This document shows, piece by piece, positions 45,224-54,866 of a stretch of DNA of 64,000 nt (position 1 is its first letter; every line of letters starts with the position of its first letter). The stretch lies in contig NZ_BQUV01000001.1 in NCBI RefSeq assembly GCF_022835695.1, positions 802,641 to 866,640 of the forward strand, given 5' to 3'. Below the pieces are notes generated by a model. It saw nothing but the letters and a program-made list of their open reading frames with translations. It had not been told where the DNA came from and ran no database searches. The stretch is from Bradyrhizobium sp. Ce-3 (GTDB lineage Bacteria > Pseudomonadota > Alphaproteobacteria > Rhizobiales > Xanthobacteraceae). A program made the position numbers and the translations under genes.

Positions 45224-46060
45224 ATGCGCGAGCCGGTCCATAAGGCTATCCGGAAGGTCTGGCGCGATGGCGTCTTCAGCGACGGCGCGCGCCTGATCCC
45301 GGAGGAGACGCCGCTGGCGCTGACCTATAATGGCGGCACCTACGCCGTGATGATGGGCTCGCCCGAGGATCTCGGCGACTTCGCGGTCGGCTTCAGCCTG
45401 AGCGAAGGCATCGTGCAATCGGCCGACGAGATCGAGACGCTGGACATCGTCGAGCTCGATGACGGCATCGAGCTGCGGATGTGGCTCAAGCCCGACAGGG
45501 CGGAGCGGATCGCCGAACGGCGGCGCAACATCGCCGGCCCGACCGGCTGCGGCCTGTGCGGGCTCGATTCGATCAGCGAGGCGGTGCGGCCGGCAGCGGT
45601 GGTGCACGCGGGCCGCGTGTTCCCCCCGCGCGAGATCATGGCCGCGGTGGCGGCGGTGGCGCCGCTGCAGGAAATCAACCACCAGACCCGCGCCGTGCAC
45701 GCCGCAGCGTTCTGGACCGCCACGCGCGGCATCGTCGCGCTGCGCGAGGACGTCGGCCGTCACAACGCGCTGGACAAGCTCGCCGGCGCGCTCGCCCGCG
45801 ACAGGGTGGTCGCGAGCGAAGGCATGGTGCTGCTGACCAGCCGCGTCTCGGTCGAGATGGTGCAGAAGACCGCCGCGATCGGCGCGCCGCTGATTGCTGC
45901 GGTGTCGGCGCCGACCGCGCTTGCGGTGCGGATGGCGGATGCCGCCGGCATTACGCTCGCCGCGATCGCGCGCGCCGATGGATTTGAAATCTTTACGCAT
46001 CCGGAACGCGTCACAGGCGCGGTGCCCGGCAAGGAGTCCGCTTATGTCGTCGTCGCCTGA
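45224..46060 (+). CDS. fdhD: Formate dehydrogenase accessory sulfurtransferase FdhD
   Basis: A 278-residue chaperone that binds bis-MGD and transfers sulfur to it so the Mo site of FdsA becomes active (called FdsC in this operon type). The essential C-x-x-C pair is Cys109/Cys112 in GPTGCGLCGLDS. Other family segments are REDVGRHNALDKL and SRVSVEMVQKTA. It starts 2 bp after the fdsA stop and its 3' end overlaps fdsD by 17 bp. Confidence 0.9.
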   Translation: MREPVHKAIRKVWRDGVFSDGARLIPEETPLALTYNGGTYAVMMGSPEDLGDFAVGFSLSEGIVQSADEIETLDIVELDDGIELRMWLKPDRAERIAERRRNIAGPTGCGLCGLDSISEAVRPAAVVHAGRVFPPREIMAAVAAVAPLQEINHQTRAVHAAAFWTATRGIVALREDVGRHNALDKLAGALARDRVVASEGMVLLTSRVSVEMVQKTAAIGAPLIAAVSAPTALAVRMADAAGITLAAIARADGFEIFTHPERVTGAVPGKESAYVVVA

Positions 46061-46265
46061 CAAACTGGTCTATATGGCGAACCAGATCGGAAAATTCTTC
46101 CACAGCCAGGGCCACGACCGCGCCGTGCAGGGCATTTCGGAGCACATCTGGAAGTTCTGGGATCCGCGGATGCGCAAGCAGATCTTCGCCCATCTCGACG
46201 CCGGCGGCGCCGGCCTCGATGCTGACGTGCTCGACGCCCTGCAGAAGCTGAAGCAGCAGGCTTAG
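46044..46265 (+). CDS. fdsD: Formate dehydrogenase delta subunit
   Basis: A 73-residue small subunit, MSSSPDKLVYMANQIGKFF, with HIWKFWDPRMRKQIFAHLD, the conserved core of FdsD proteins that associate with FdsA and help cofactor insertion. AAGGAG seven bases before the ATG at 46044 sets the start, which lies inside the end of fdhD. Last gene of the operon. Confidence 0.9.
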   Translation: MSSSPDKLVYMANQIGKFFHSQGHDRAVQGISEHIWKFWDPRMRKQIFAHLDAGGAGLDADVLDALQKLKQQA

Positions 46266-46427
46266 CGAGCGAGGCACGTCCTCAAGCGACGCAAATTCGG
46301 CACGCGCCGACGTGACAATAGTTTGACGCGCCGGACCGATGTGGCCATCGGCAACGTGTGATCTATTGGCCACGTCCTGGATTATTCACGATTGTAAAAA
46401 CCTGGATCAATTCCATTCCGGGGAGCT
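46266..46427. other. Region between fdsD and the autotransporter locus
   Basis: No gene seen. An inverted repeat GTGGCCA (46341-46347) / TGGCCAC (46367-46373) about 75 bp past fdsD could help end the fds transcript, but it lacks a T-run. AT-rich sequence to its right probably holds a promoter. Confidence 0.4.
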
Positions 46428-46685
46428 TTGGGAAATAGTCGGCTCGCTGCTTTAGCAGCCGGACTCATTCTGTCGGCGATCGGCGGAATCGACGCCGCCG
46501 ACATGCCCGTATTTGAAATGAACTGCAATATTTCGAGTTCACCAGATTTTTGCGCCGGAAATTTGGGGACTCGGAATGCGTGTCGTTCGCACGGTCGGCT
46601 TCACATCATCATCGCTTCGCGCGCGCGATCGTGCGCTCCATCACCGAGGTTCACCTGCTTCAGCCACACCGGGGCACACCGGTAG
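46428..46685 (+). pseudogene. Possible remnant of a secreted-protein gene before the autotransporter
   Basis: A TTG start behind GGGGAG encodes a good signal peptide (MGNSRLAALAAGLILSAIGG) and MPVFEMNCNISSSPDFCAGN. After that the frame loses sense and overlaps the autotransporter start at 46576. The first 45 residues look like the beginning of a real exported protein; the remainder looks like out-of-frame autotransporter sequence. It could be a truncated gene or a chance frame. Confidence 0.25.
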
Positions 46686-49600
46686 CGGCAGGCTTCGCCT
46701 GCTCCTGGCGTCGGCTTCGATGCTGGCGCTGCTGGCCGGTTCGGTCCCCGCTTTGGCGCAATCGGCGGGTGGAACAGGCGGGGTCAGCAGCACCGGCGAG
46801 GCCGGCGGAACCGGCGGTGTCTTTGGAACGCCGGGCGGCAACGGCACCCAGGGGACCAACCCCGGGAATAGCGGTGCCGGCGGTGGCGGCGGTGGTGCGG
46901 GGGCTGCGGGCGGTGCCGGCGGCGGCGATAGCTCTGGCGGTGGCGGCGGCGCCGCCGGCGCCGCCAACGGCGGCAACGGTGGCAGCGCGACAGGCCCCTT
47001 CAGCGGTGGCGGCGGCGGTGGCGGCGGTTCGATCGGCCAGGTGATACCGGCCAACGGGAGCCAAAGCGGATTGAACGCCACCGGCGGCTTCGGCGGTGGG
47101 GGCGGTGATGGTGCTCCTGATGGTGGCGGCGGCGGTGGCGGTGGTGCCGGCGGCTCCGGCGTCGTCCTCCAAAGCGGCGCCATAAACGTCACCATCACGG
47201 GCCAGACCGGCGCCAATACCATTCAAGGCGGCAATGGCGGTACGGGCGGCGCGGGCGCCTCTGGTGGCGCTGGTAGTGGCGCCGGCGGCAATGGCGGCGA
47301 TGGCGCCGCCGGCATATCGATTCAAGGCAACGGCACGTCCATCATCCTCGGCGGCGGTCCGAACGCGACCAGTGTGACCGGCGGGACGGGCGGGAACGGC
47401 GGCGGCTCCCCTGGCACCTTCGGCGCGAACGGCAAGGGTGGCGCGGGCATCGAGGCGCTCGGAACCGGGGTCAGCATCGTCCTGAACGCCAATACCACGG
47501 TGACGGGCGGCTCTGCGCCCGGCGGCGCGCAGGCCAACGCGATTACCTTCTCGGGTGGCTCCAACACGCTGACGCTCAACGGCGGCACGCTCAGCGGCAA
47601 TATCGGCAACAATGGCGGCGGCAGTATCAATTTCAATCAAACGACGGCCCAGACGCTGAGCAATGCCATCACCGGCAATGGCAGCGTCATCAACAGCGGC
47701 ACCGGCACGCTGACGCTGACGGGTGTCAACAGCTTCACCGGCGGCCTCACTGTCAGCGCCGGCATCGTTGCCTTGGGCGCGGGCGGCAGCCTCGCGGCGA
47801 CCGGCGCGGTGGCCCTCACCGCCGCGGGCGCCGGATTCGATATCTCCACAGGAGGCAATCAGACCATCGGTTCGTTGAGCGGCGTGGCAGGCAGCAGTGT
47901 TGCGCTTGGCGCCAATACGCTGACGCTGGGCGGCGCCACCATTACGACTTTCGGCGGCACGATCGGCGGAACCGGCGGCCTGGTCAAGAACGGTGCCGGC
48001 ACGCAGATCCTGACTGGCGCCAACACCTTCACGGGCGGCCTCACGATCAACGCCGGCACCGTTGCCCTGGGCGCGGGCGGCAGCCTCGCGGCGACCGGCG
48101 CGGTGAACCTCACCGGCCCCGGCGCAGATCTGGATATCTCCGCCGCGTCGGGCAATCAGCGCATCGGCACGTTGGCCGGCGGAGCAGGCACCTCGGTGCA
48201 GCTTGGCGCCAATACGCTGACCTTGGGCGGCGCCGGCAACACGATTTTCGGCGGCACGATCAGCGGAACCGGCGGCCTAGTCAAGAACGGTACCGGCACG
48301 CAGACCCTGACCGGCGCCAACGCCTTCACCGGCGGCGTCACGATCAACGCCGGCACGTTCGCCTTGGGCGCGGGCGGCGCGATCGGGGCAGGCAACGCGG
48401 TGAACCTCGCCGGCAGCGGCGCCGGCTTCGATATCTCCGCAGGGAGTAATCAGACCATCGGTTCGCTGAGCGGCGTGGCAGGCAGCACGGTGAACCTTGG
48501 CGCCAATACGTTGACGCTGGGCGGCAACAGCAATTCCAGTTTCGCCGGCTCGATCAGCGGGACCGGCGGTCTGGTCAAGAACGGCTCGGGAATCCAGACC
48601 CTGGGCGGCGCCAGCAGTTTCGGCGGCGGTGTTGCCCTGAATGCCGGCGGCCTGCTGGTCGGCAACAACACTGCGCTCGGCACGGGCGTGCTGCACGTGA
48701 ACGGCAATACGTCGCTGGATGGCACCACGTCAGTGAGCCTCGGCAACAACATCAACCTGGGCGCTGCGCTGACCTTGCTCGGCGGACAAGCCGTTACATT
48801 GGGCGGTGTGATCTCGGGGACGGGAGGATTGGTCAAGGATGGCGCCGCTACCTTGACCTTGAATGGCGCCAACAACTTCTCCGGCGGTGTTGCGCTCAAT
48901 GCAGGCGGCCTGCTGCTCGGCAACAACACTGCGCTCGGCACAGGCGCGCTGAGCGTGAACGGCAATGCGACGTTGGACGGCACCGCCGCCGTGACCCTCG
49001 CTAACAATATCAACCTGAACGCGTCGCTGACCTTGCTCGGCGGGCAAGCCGTCACACTGGGCGGCGTGATTTCGGGAACGGGTGGATTGATCAAGGATGG
49101 AGCCGCCACCTTGACCCTGACGGGCGCCGACACCTTCTCCGGCGGCCTCACGATCAACGCCGGCAAAGTTGCCTTGGGCGAGGGTGGCAGCCTCGCGGCA
49201 AGCAGCGCGGTGAACCTTGCCGGCGTCGGCGCCGGCTTCGATATCTCCGCAGGCAGCAGCCAGACCATCGGTTCGTTGAGCGGCATCGCAGGCACCACGG
49301 TCGCGCTCGGCACCAATACATTGACGCTCGGCGGTATCGGCGATCACGTCTTCGACGGCTCGATCTCCGGACCCGGCGGCCTGATCAAGAACGGCTCCGG
49401 CACGCAGACCTTGAGCGGCAACAACACCTTCAGCGGCGGTGTTGTGCTGAATGCAGGCGGTCTGCTGCTCGGCTCCAGTACCGCGCTCGGCACAGGTGCG
49501 CTGACCGTCAACGGCAATGCGACGCTGGATGGCGTCGTGCCCCTGACCAACCTCGCCAACAATATCGTGCTGAATGGGAGCGCCTCGCTGGATTTGCTCG

Positions 49601-51723
49601 GCGGGCAAGCCGTGACACTTGGCGGTGTGATTTCCGGGACGGGTGGACTGATCAAGGACGGCGCCGCCACCTTGACGCTGAATGGCGTCAACAGCTTCAC
49701 CGGCGCCACCACCATCAATGCCGGCACGCTGGAGATCGGCAGCGGCGGTTCGATCACGCACAGCGCATCGCTGACGAACTCGGCCAACTTCAAGGTCGAT
49801 GCCGGTGGTTCGGCCACCTTCGGATCGGTCACCAACAACGCGGGCGGCACGATCACCAACAGCGGCACGATCACCGACGATCTCACCAACGCCGGCACCG
49901 TCACCAACAATGGCACCTATATAGCCAACGTCGCCAGCAATACCGGGACCATCACCAATAATTCGATCTGGACCGGCACCATCATCACGTCGGGCGCGTT
50001 CATCAACAGCGCGGGTGCGACAGTGTCCGGGCTCGTCACCAACAGCGGCACCGGCAGCAACGCCGGCACGTTGAGCGGCGGCCTCACCAACACCGCCGGC
50101 ACTTTCAACAATACCGGCACGATCGGCGGCACCACCACGGTCTCGGGCGGCACGCTGCTCGGCACCGGTTCGACCGGGCCGCTGAACATCACGAATGGCG
50201 GCACTTTCGCGCCGGGCAACGGCACGCCGGGCACATCGGCAACGGTGAACGGCAGCCTCGCCCTCGCGTCGGGTGCATTCTATCTGGTCGGGCTCAACCC
50301 GACGACCGCATCATTCGCCAATGTGTCGGGCACCGCGACGCTCGGCGGCGCCTCGGTGCTGGCGCTGTTCTCGTCCGGCAGCTACGTCTCCAAGCAGTAC
50401 ACCATCCTGAACGCGACCGGCGGGGTCAGCGGCACGTTCAACACGCTGGCCAACACCAATCTGCCGGCGGGCTTCACCTCGACGCTCAGCTACGACGCAA
50501 CCCACGCCTACCTCAATCTCGCGCTGAACCTGACGCCTTCGGGGCCGACCAACAACGGCATCAACACCAACCAGCGCAACGTCGCCGCCGCCGTCGTCAA
50601 TTTCTTCAACGCCAACGGCTCCATCCCGATCGCCTTCGGCATGTTGACGCCGGCAGGATTGACGCAAGCCTCGGGCGAGCTGGCGACCGCTACGCAGCAG
50701 ACCACCTTCGATGCCATGAACCAGTTCATGGGCGTGATGACCGACCCGTTCACCGCCGGTCGCGGCGATGCCGGAATGGCGGGCGGCAGCGCACCGACGG
50801 GCTATGCCTCCACACAGGCGACCGGCGCCGCGCGCGACGCCTACGCCATGTTCACCAAGGCGCCTCCGGCCGCGCCCTTCGAGCAGCGCTGGAATGTGTG
50901 GGCGGCCGGCTTCGGCGGCTCGCAGCATACCGACGGCAATGCGGCGCTCGGCTCCAACAACACCACCAGCAGCGTCTACGGCACGGCGGTTGGCGCCGAT
51001 TACTGGATCTCGCCCACGACGGTCGCAGGCTTTGCGCTCGCCGGCGGCGGCACCAATTTCAGCGTCGACAACAGCGGCTCCGGCCGCTCCGATCTGTTCC
51101 AGGCCGGCGCGTTCATCCGGCATGCAATCGGGCCGGCCTACATCTCGGCCGCATTGGCCTACGGCTGGCAGGACATCACCACCAATCGCACGGTGACGGT
51201 GGCCGGCGTCGACCAATTGCAGGCAAGGTTCAACGCCAATGCGTTCTCGGGACGGCTCGAAAGCGGCTATCGCTTTGCCACGCCGTGGATGGGGTTCACG
51301 CCCTATGCGGCCGCGCAGGTCACGACCTTCGATCTGCCGGCCTATGCCGAAAGCGCGCTCGCAGGCTCCAGCAATTTCGCGCTGACCTATGGCGCCAAGG
51401 ATGTCACGGACACCCGCAGCGAACTCGGCATCCGCACCGACAAATCCTTCGTCGTGCCGAACGGCATTCTGACGCTGCGCGGCCGCCTGGCCTGGGCGCA
51501 CGATTACAATCCGGATCGCGCGATCGCCGCAACCTTCCAGGCGCTGCCGGGTGCGAGCTTCGTCGTCAACGGCGCAGCGCAGGCGTCCGACTCGGCACTG
51601 ACCACCGCATCAATCGAGATGAAGTGGATGAACGGCTGGTCGGCGGCGGCGACTTTCGACGGCGAGTTTTCCAACGTCACCAGTTCCTACGCCGGCAAGG
51701 GCGTCGTGCGGTATCAGTGGTGA
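46576..51723 (+). CDS. Autotransporter with beta-barrel domain and repeat-rich passenger
   Basis: A 1715-residue type Va secreted protein. The basic N-terminus and hydrophobic segment LRLLLASASMLALLAGSVPALAQ form an extended signal peptide. Residues about 63-210 are extremely Gly-rich (GGGGGGAG, GGGDSSGGGGGAAG). Residues about 375-1065 hold tandem passenger-associated repeats with GTGGLVKNG and TLTGANTFTGG cores. A Thr/Asn/Gly-rich part follows (about 1065-1310). The C-terminal 280 residues are a 12-strand beta-barrel (FEQRWNVWAAGFGG start) ending in the aromatic VRYQW needed for outer-membrane insertion. GGGGAC precedes the ATG. Probably an adhesin or biofilm factor. Confidence 0.88.
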   Translation: MRVVRTVGFTSSSLRARDRALHHRGSPASATPGHTGSGRLRLLLASASMLALLAGSVPALAQSAGGTGGVSSTGEAGGTGGVFGTPGGNGTQGTNPGNSGAGGGGGGAGAAGGAGGGDSSGGGGGAAGAANGGNGGSATGPFSGGGGGGGGSIGQVIPANGSQSGLNATGGFGGGGGDGAPDGGGGGGGGAGGSGVVLQSGAINVTITGQTGANTIQGGNGGTGGAGASGGAGSGAGGNGGDGAAGISIQGNGTSIILGGGPNATSVTGGTGGNGGGSPGTFGANGKGGAGIEALGTGVSIVLNANTTVTGGSAPGGAQANAITFSGGSNTLTLNGGTLSGNIGNNGGGSINFNQTTAQTLSNAITGNGSVINSGTGTLTLTGVNSFTGGLTVSAGIVALGAGGSLAATGAVALTAAGAGFDISTGGNQTIGSLSGVAGSSVALGANTLTLGGATITTFGGTIGGTGGLVKNGAGTQILTGANTFTGGLTINAGTVALGAGGSLAATGAVNLTGPGADLDISAASGNQRIGTLAGGAGTSVQLGANTLTLGGAGNTIFGGTISGTGGLVKNGTGTQTLTGANAFTGGVTINAGTFALGAGGAIGAGNAVNLAGSGAGFDISAGSNQTIGSLSGVAGSTVNLGANTLTLGGNSNSSFAGSISGTGGLVKNGSGIQTLGGASSFGGGVALNAGGLLVGNNTALGTGVLHVNGNTSLDGTTSVSLGNNINLGAALTLLGGQAVTLGGVISGTGGLVKDGAATLTLNGANNFSGGVALNAGGLLLGNNTALGTGALSVNGNATLDGTAAVTLANNINLNASLTLLGGQAVTLGGVISGTGGLIKDGAATLTLTGADTFSGGLTINAGKVALGEGGSLAASSAVNLAGVGAGFDISAGSSQTIGSLSGIAGTTVALGTNTLTLGGIGDHVFDGSISGPGGLIKNGSGTQTLSGNNTFSGGVVLNAGGLLLGSSTALGTGALTVNGNATLDGVVPLTNLANNIVLNGSASLDLLGGQAVTLGGVISGTGGLIKDGAATLTLNGVNSFTGATTINAGTLEIGSGGSITHSASLTNSANFKVDAGGSATFGSVTNNAGGTITNSGTITDDLTNAGTVTNNGTYIANVASNTGTITNNSIWTGTIITSGAFINSAGATVSGLVTNSGTGSNAGTLSGGLTNTAGTFNNTGTIGGTTTVSGGTLLGTGSTGPLNITNGGTFAPGNGTPGTSATVNGSLALASGAFYLVGLNPTTASFANVSGTATLGGASVLALFSSGSYVSKQYTILNATGGVSGTFNTLANTNLPAGFTSTLSYDATHAYLNLALNLTPSGPTNNGINTNQRNVAAAVVNFFNANGSIPIAFGMLTPAGLTQASGELATATQQTTFDAMNQFMGVMTDPFTAGRGDAGMAGGSAPTGYASTQATGAARDAYAMFTKAPPAAPFEQRWNVWAAGFGGSQHTDGNAALGSNNTTSSVYGTAVGADYWISPTTVAGFALAGGGTNFSVDNSGSGRSDLFQAGAFIRHAIGPAYISAALAYGWQDITTNRTVTVAGVDQLQARFNANAFSGRLESGYRFATPWMGFTPYAAAQVTTFDLPAYAESALAGSSNFALTYGAKDVTDTRSELGIRTDKSFVVPNGILTLRGRLAWAHDYNPDRAIAATFQALPGASFVVNGAAQASDSALTTASIEMKWMNGWSAAATFDGEFSNVTSSYAGKGVVRYQW
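47700..49760 (+). repeat. Tandem passenger repeats inside the autotransporter gene
   Basis: Two interleaved repeat types. Type A, about 98-99 codons, recurs with GTGGLVKNG at 47974, 48271 and 48565 and carries VALGAGGSLAATGAV. Type B, 86 codons or more, carries LLGGQAVTLGGVISGTGG at about 48781, 49039 and 49600 and GNNTALGTGAL. Copies are nearly identical at DNA level, which makes the region prone to recombination and to assembly collapse. Confidence 0.75.
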
Positions 51724-51766
51724 GTTGAATTCCGCTATCGGCCAGACCGGCCAGCTCCCTCACCGT

Positions 51767-51889
51767 CACCCTGAGGAGCGCATAGCGCGTCTCGAAGGGT
51801 CGACGGCCCGGATGGTGGCCGTGCATCCTTCGAGACGCGCTGCGCGCTCCTCCAGCGACAGCGGCAAAGCCGTTGCGCGGGGATGACGG
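51767..51889 (+). repeat. Dispersed intergenic repeat, family 1, copy B
   Basis: Begins CACCCTGAGGAGCGC and shares GCGTCTCGAAGGGTCGACGG with the copy at 27411. It is longer, with the inverted CCTTCGAGACGCGCTGCGCG arm intact, and ends GGGATGACGG. It lies between the convergent autotransporter and glnE genes. Confidence 0.75.
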
Positions 51890-51908
51890 ATCCAACATCG
51901 CAACTCCC

Positions 51909-54866
51909 CTACCCCACGATCGCGTTGAACACCCGCCGCACTTCGCTCTGGATCTCACGCAGGCGGGCTTCGAGGGCGGAGAAGTCCGGCGTATCGCCGG
52001 CCCGCGCCATCACGCGCAGCAGATCTTCGCCCGCGGTCTCCGGATTGAACTTGCCGGTGACGCAGAGCCGCAGGATCTGCGTCAGATCGTGATAGAGCCG
52101 CGCCGCCGAGCGCAGGATCTCGGCCTCGGACTGGCCGAGCAGGCCGAGCTTGGCGGCATTGTCGAGCACCTGCAGCGTGGAGACGCTGAGGATCTCCGGC
52201 TTCACTGACGCGTGCGCGAGCTGGAGATATTGCGCGATGAAATCGATGTCGACGAGCCCGCCGGCGGCGAGCTTGAGGTCCCAAACGTCGTCCTCGCCCT
52301 TCTCCAGCGCGATCGCGCGCCGCATGTCGGCGACGTCGGCCGCGGTCGACGCCGCATCGCGCGGCCGGGTCAGCACGCTGCGGATGATCGCCTCGATCTT
52401 CGCGCGGAACTCCGGCGACGACGAGATCACGCGGGCGCGCGTCAGCGCCATGTGCTCCCAGGTCCAGGCTTCGCGCTCCTGATAGTCGGCAAATGAATCG
52501 ATCCGCGAGGCGACCGGACCGGCACGGCCGGACGGACGCAGCCGCATGTCAACCTCGTAGAGCACGCCGTAATTGGTCCGGGTCGTGAAGGCGCTGATCA
52601 GGCGCTGGGTGAAGCGGGCGAAATACTGCGCGCCGTGCAGCGAGCGCTCGCCGTCGGAATCCGGCGCCTCGCTGTCGAAGTCGTAGAGCGTGATCAGATC
52701 GAGGTCGGAGGACGCCGTCATCTCGCGGCTGCCGAGCCGGCCCATCGCGACGATCGCAGTCTCCTGCCCCTTGATGCGGCCATATTGCGCGGCGAACTGG
52801 TCGGTGACGAGGCCGTGCACGGTGTGCACGATGCCCTCGGCAACATCGGCAAACGCCGTGCTGGCGTGCTGCGCCGACACCGTGCCGGACAGGATCCGCG
52901 TGCCGATCAGGAACAGGCTCTCCTGGCCGAACAGCCGCAGACGATCGAGGAAGTCCTCATAGGACGACGCATCCTGCAGCGTGGTGGCGAGCCGCTCCGA
53001 CAGCTCCTTCTTGTCCGGCATGGCGCCGAAAAAGCGCGGGTCGACCAGGCCGTCCATGATCTGCGGCTGCCGCGCCAGCATGTCGCCGAGCCGCGGCGCG
53101 GCGCCGAGGATCAGCGCCACCAGCGCGACGAAATCGCGGTTCTGGCTGAGCAGCGAGATCAGCCGCCCGCCCCGCTGCAGCGCGCCGAGGAAACGGTCGA
53201 ACGCCGCCACCGCATCGTCAGGCTCCTCGGCATCGGCGAGGCCGTCGATCAGGCCGGGAATGAATTCGAGGAACGCCGCCCGCGTCGCCTCGACGCGCAG
53301 CGCGCGATAATCGCCTTCGATCCACTGCTGCACGGTGCCGGCGACCATCACCGGCTTCTTGAAGCCGAGGCTGGCGAGATGCTCGATCAGGCGGCCGTCC
53401 TCGGGCCCGGCGCCGTAGTCGACGTCCGGCTGCTTCGCGCTGCCGGTCGGATCGTCGCCCTCGAACAGCTTGCCGTAATGGTTCTGCACGATCTTGAGCT
53501 GGCCGAGCAGATCCCTGGCGAAGGCCTCGCGATTCTCATAGCCGAAGAAATGCGCGAAGCGCTCGACGTCCTCGGGCGCTTCGGGCAGCGAATGGGTCTG
53601 CTCGTCGGCGATCATCTGCAGCCGGTGCTCGACCCGGCGCAGGAATTCGTAGGCCGTGGTCAGCTCGTCGCGCGCCTCAAAGGTGATCCAGTTGCTGTCG
53701 GCAAGCACGTTGAGCGCCTCCAGCGTCGGCCGCACCCGCAATTCCGGATGGCGGCCGCCGGCGATCAGCTGCTGGGTCTGGGCGAAGAACTCGATCTCGC
53801 GGATGCCGCCGCGGCCGACCTTGACGTTGTGGCCCTCGACCGAGATCTCGCTCTGGCCGCGGTAGGTCTGCATCTGCCGCTTCATGTCGTGGACGTCGGC
53901 AAGCGCGGCGAAGTCCAGATGCTTGCGCCAGACGAACGGCGCGAGCTCGCCGATCAGCGCCTCGCCGGCCCTGGGATCGCCGGCGCAGGGCCGCGCCTTG
54001 ATCATCGCGGCGCGCTCCCAGGTGCGTCCCTCGCGCTCGTAATAATGCAAGGCCGCGTCGGTGGAGATCGCGACCTGGGTCGAGGCCGGGTCCGGCCGCA
54101 GCCGGAGATCGACCCGGAACACATAGCCGTCGCCCGAGCGCTGCTGCAGCATCCGCGCCATCGCCTGGGTGACGCGGACGAAGAACGGCTGCGGCTCGAT
54201 GTCCTCGGCGAGCGAGGTCGCCGTGCGATCGAAGAACACGATCAGGTCGATGTCGCTGGAATAGTTCAGCTCGCCCGCGCCCATCTTGCCCATCGCCAGC
54301 ACGATCAGGCCTGAGCCGATCTCGGGATGTTCGGGGTCGGCGGCGGTCATCCGGCCGCGCGCGATTTCCTGCCGCAACAGAAAGCGCAGCGCTGATTGCA
54401 CCGAGGTCACGGCGATGTCGGTCAGTGCCGCGGTCACCCGCATCACCGGCCAGACACCGCCGATGTCGCACAGCGCGATCATCAGCGCGGCCTCCGCCTT
54501 CATGCGGCGAAGCAGAACCATCACGTCGGCCTCGCTGCCGGCGGCCAGCACGTCGCGCGAGGTCGTCTCGATCAGGCCGGCCAGATGCTGTTCCGGGTCG
54601 CATGACAGGATCCGGATCAGCCGCGCAGTGTCGGCGCGCGCGAGCTCGAACAGATAGGGCGAGAACTCGGCGATGCCGCGCAGGATGTCCCGTGCGTATG
54701 GATGCTCCAGCAACGCATTGAGCGTCGCCGATTGCGCCGGCTCGAGCTCGGCGAACCAGTCGGTCAGGCGCTGATCGGCGGATATGGAAGCGGCGACACG
54801 CGGTCCGTCCGCGAACCGCGCGGCCAGATGGTGTCGATCCGCGTTTCCCGGCGCGGCGGCATTCAT
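51909..54866 (-). CDS. glnE: Bifunctional glutamine synthetase adenylyltransferase / adenylyl-removing enzyme
   Basis: A 985-residue enzyme that adenylylates and deadenylylates glutamine synthetase in response to PII and glutamine. Two nucleotidyltransferase domains are visible: the N-terminal adenylyl-removing domain with MGKMGAGELNYSSDIDLIVF and the C-terminal adenylyltransferase domain with MGRLGSREMTASSDLDLI, each with the metal-binding DxD. The helical GlnD/PII-regulatory segments lie after each (e.g. GRGGIREIEFFAQTQQL and LAAGGLVDIDFIAQYLQL). Length is normal for the family. Its ATG overlaps the end of the histidine kinase gene by 4 bp, so it is translationally coupled to the two-component operon. 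Confidence 0.93.
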   Translation of the reverse strand: MNAAAPGNADRHHLAARFADGPRVAASISADQRLTDWFAELEPAQSATLNALLEHPYARDILRGIAEFSPYLFELARADTARLIRILSCDPEQHLAGLIETTSRDVLAAGSEADVMVLLRRMKAEAALMIALCDIGGVWPVMRVTAALTDIAVTSVQSALRFLLRQEIARGRMTAADPEHPEIGSGLIVLAMGKMGAGELNYSSDIDLIVFFDRTATSLAEDIEPQPFFVRVTQAMARMLQQRSGDGYVFRVDLRLRPDPASTQVAISTDAALHYYEREGRTWERAAMIKARPCAGDPRAGEALIGELAPFVWRKHLDFAALADVHDMKRQMQTYRGQSEISVEGHNVKVGRGGIREIEFFAQTQQLIAGGRHPELRVRPTLEALNVLADSNWITFEARDELTTAYEFLRRVEHRLQMIADEQTHSLPEAPEDVERFAHFFGYENREAFARDLLGQLKIVQNHYGKLFEGDDPTGSAKQPDVDYGAGPEDGRLIEHLASLGFKKPVMVAGTVQQWIEGDYRALRVEATRAAFLEFIPGLIDGLADAEEPDDAVAAFDRFLGALQRGGRLISLLSQNRDFVALVALILGAAPRLGDMLARQPQIMDGLVDPRFFGAMPDKKELSERLATTLQDASSYEDFLDRLRLFGQESLFLIGTRILSGTVSAQHASTAFADVAEGIVHTVHGLVTDQFAAQYGRIKGQETAIVAMGRLGSREMTASSDLDLITLYDFDSEAPDSDGERSLHGAQYFARFTQRLISAFTTRTNYGVLYEVDMRLRPSGRAGPVASRIDSFADYQEREAWTWEHMALTRARVISSSPEFRAKIEAIIRSVLTRPRDAASTAADVADMRRAIALEKGEDDVWDLKLAAGGLVDIDFIAQYLQLAHASVKPEILSVSTLQVLDNAAKLGLLGQSEAEILRSAARLYHDLTQILRLCVTGKFNPETAGEDLLRVMARAGDTPDFSALEARLREIQSEVRRVFNAIVG

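Noticed and set aside
46341-46373. Riboswitch or molybdenum-cofactor RNA element near the fds operon
   Set aside because: Only a simple GTGGCCA/TGGCCAC stem downstream of fdsD. A cofactor riboswitch would be expected upstream of the operon and with more complex pairing.
47700-49760. Possible CRISPR array or satellite DNA
   Set aside because: The repeats are 86-99 codons long, in frame, and encode autotransporter passenger motifs. There are no short repeats with unique spacers.
47322-50234. Several Pro/Val-rich minus-strand frames opposite the autotransporter
   Set aside because: They mirror the Gly/Thr-rich repeat codons of the sense strand. Their repeats follow the sense repeats exactly and no start has support.
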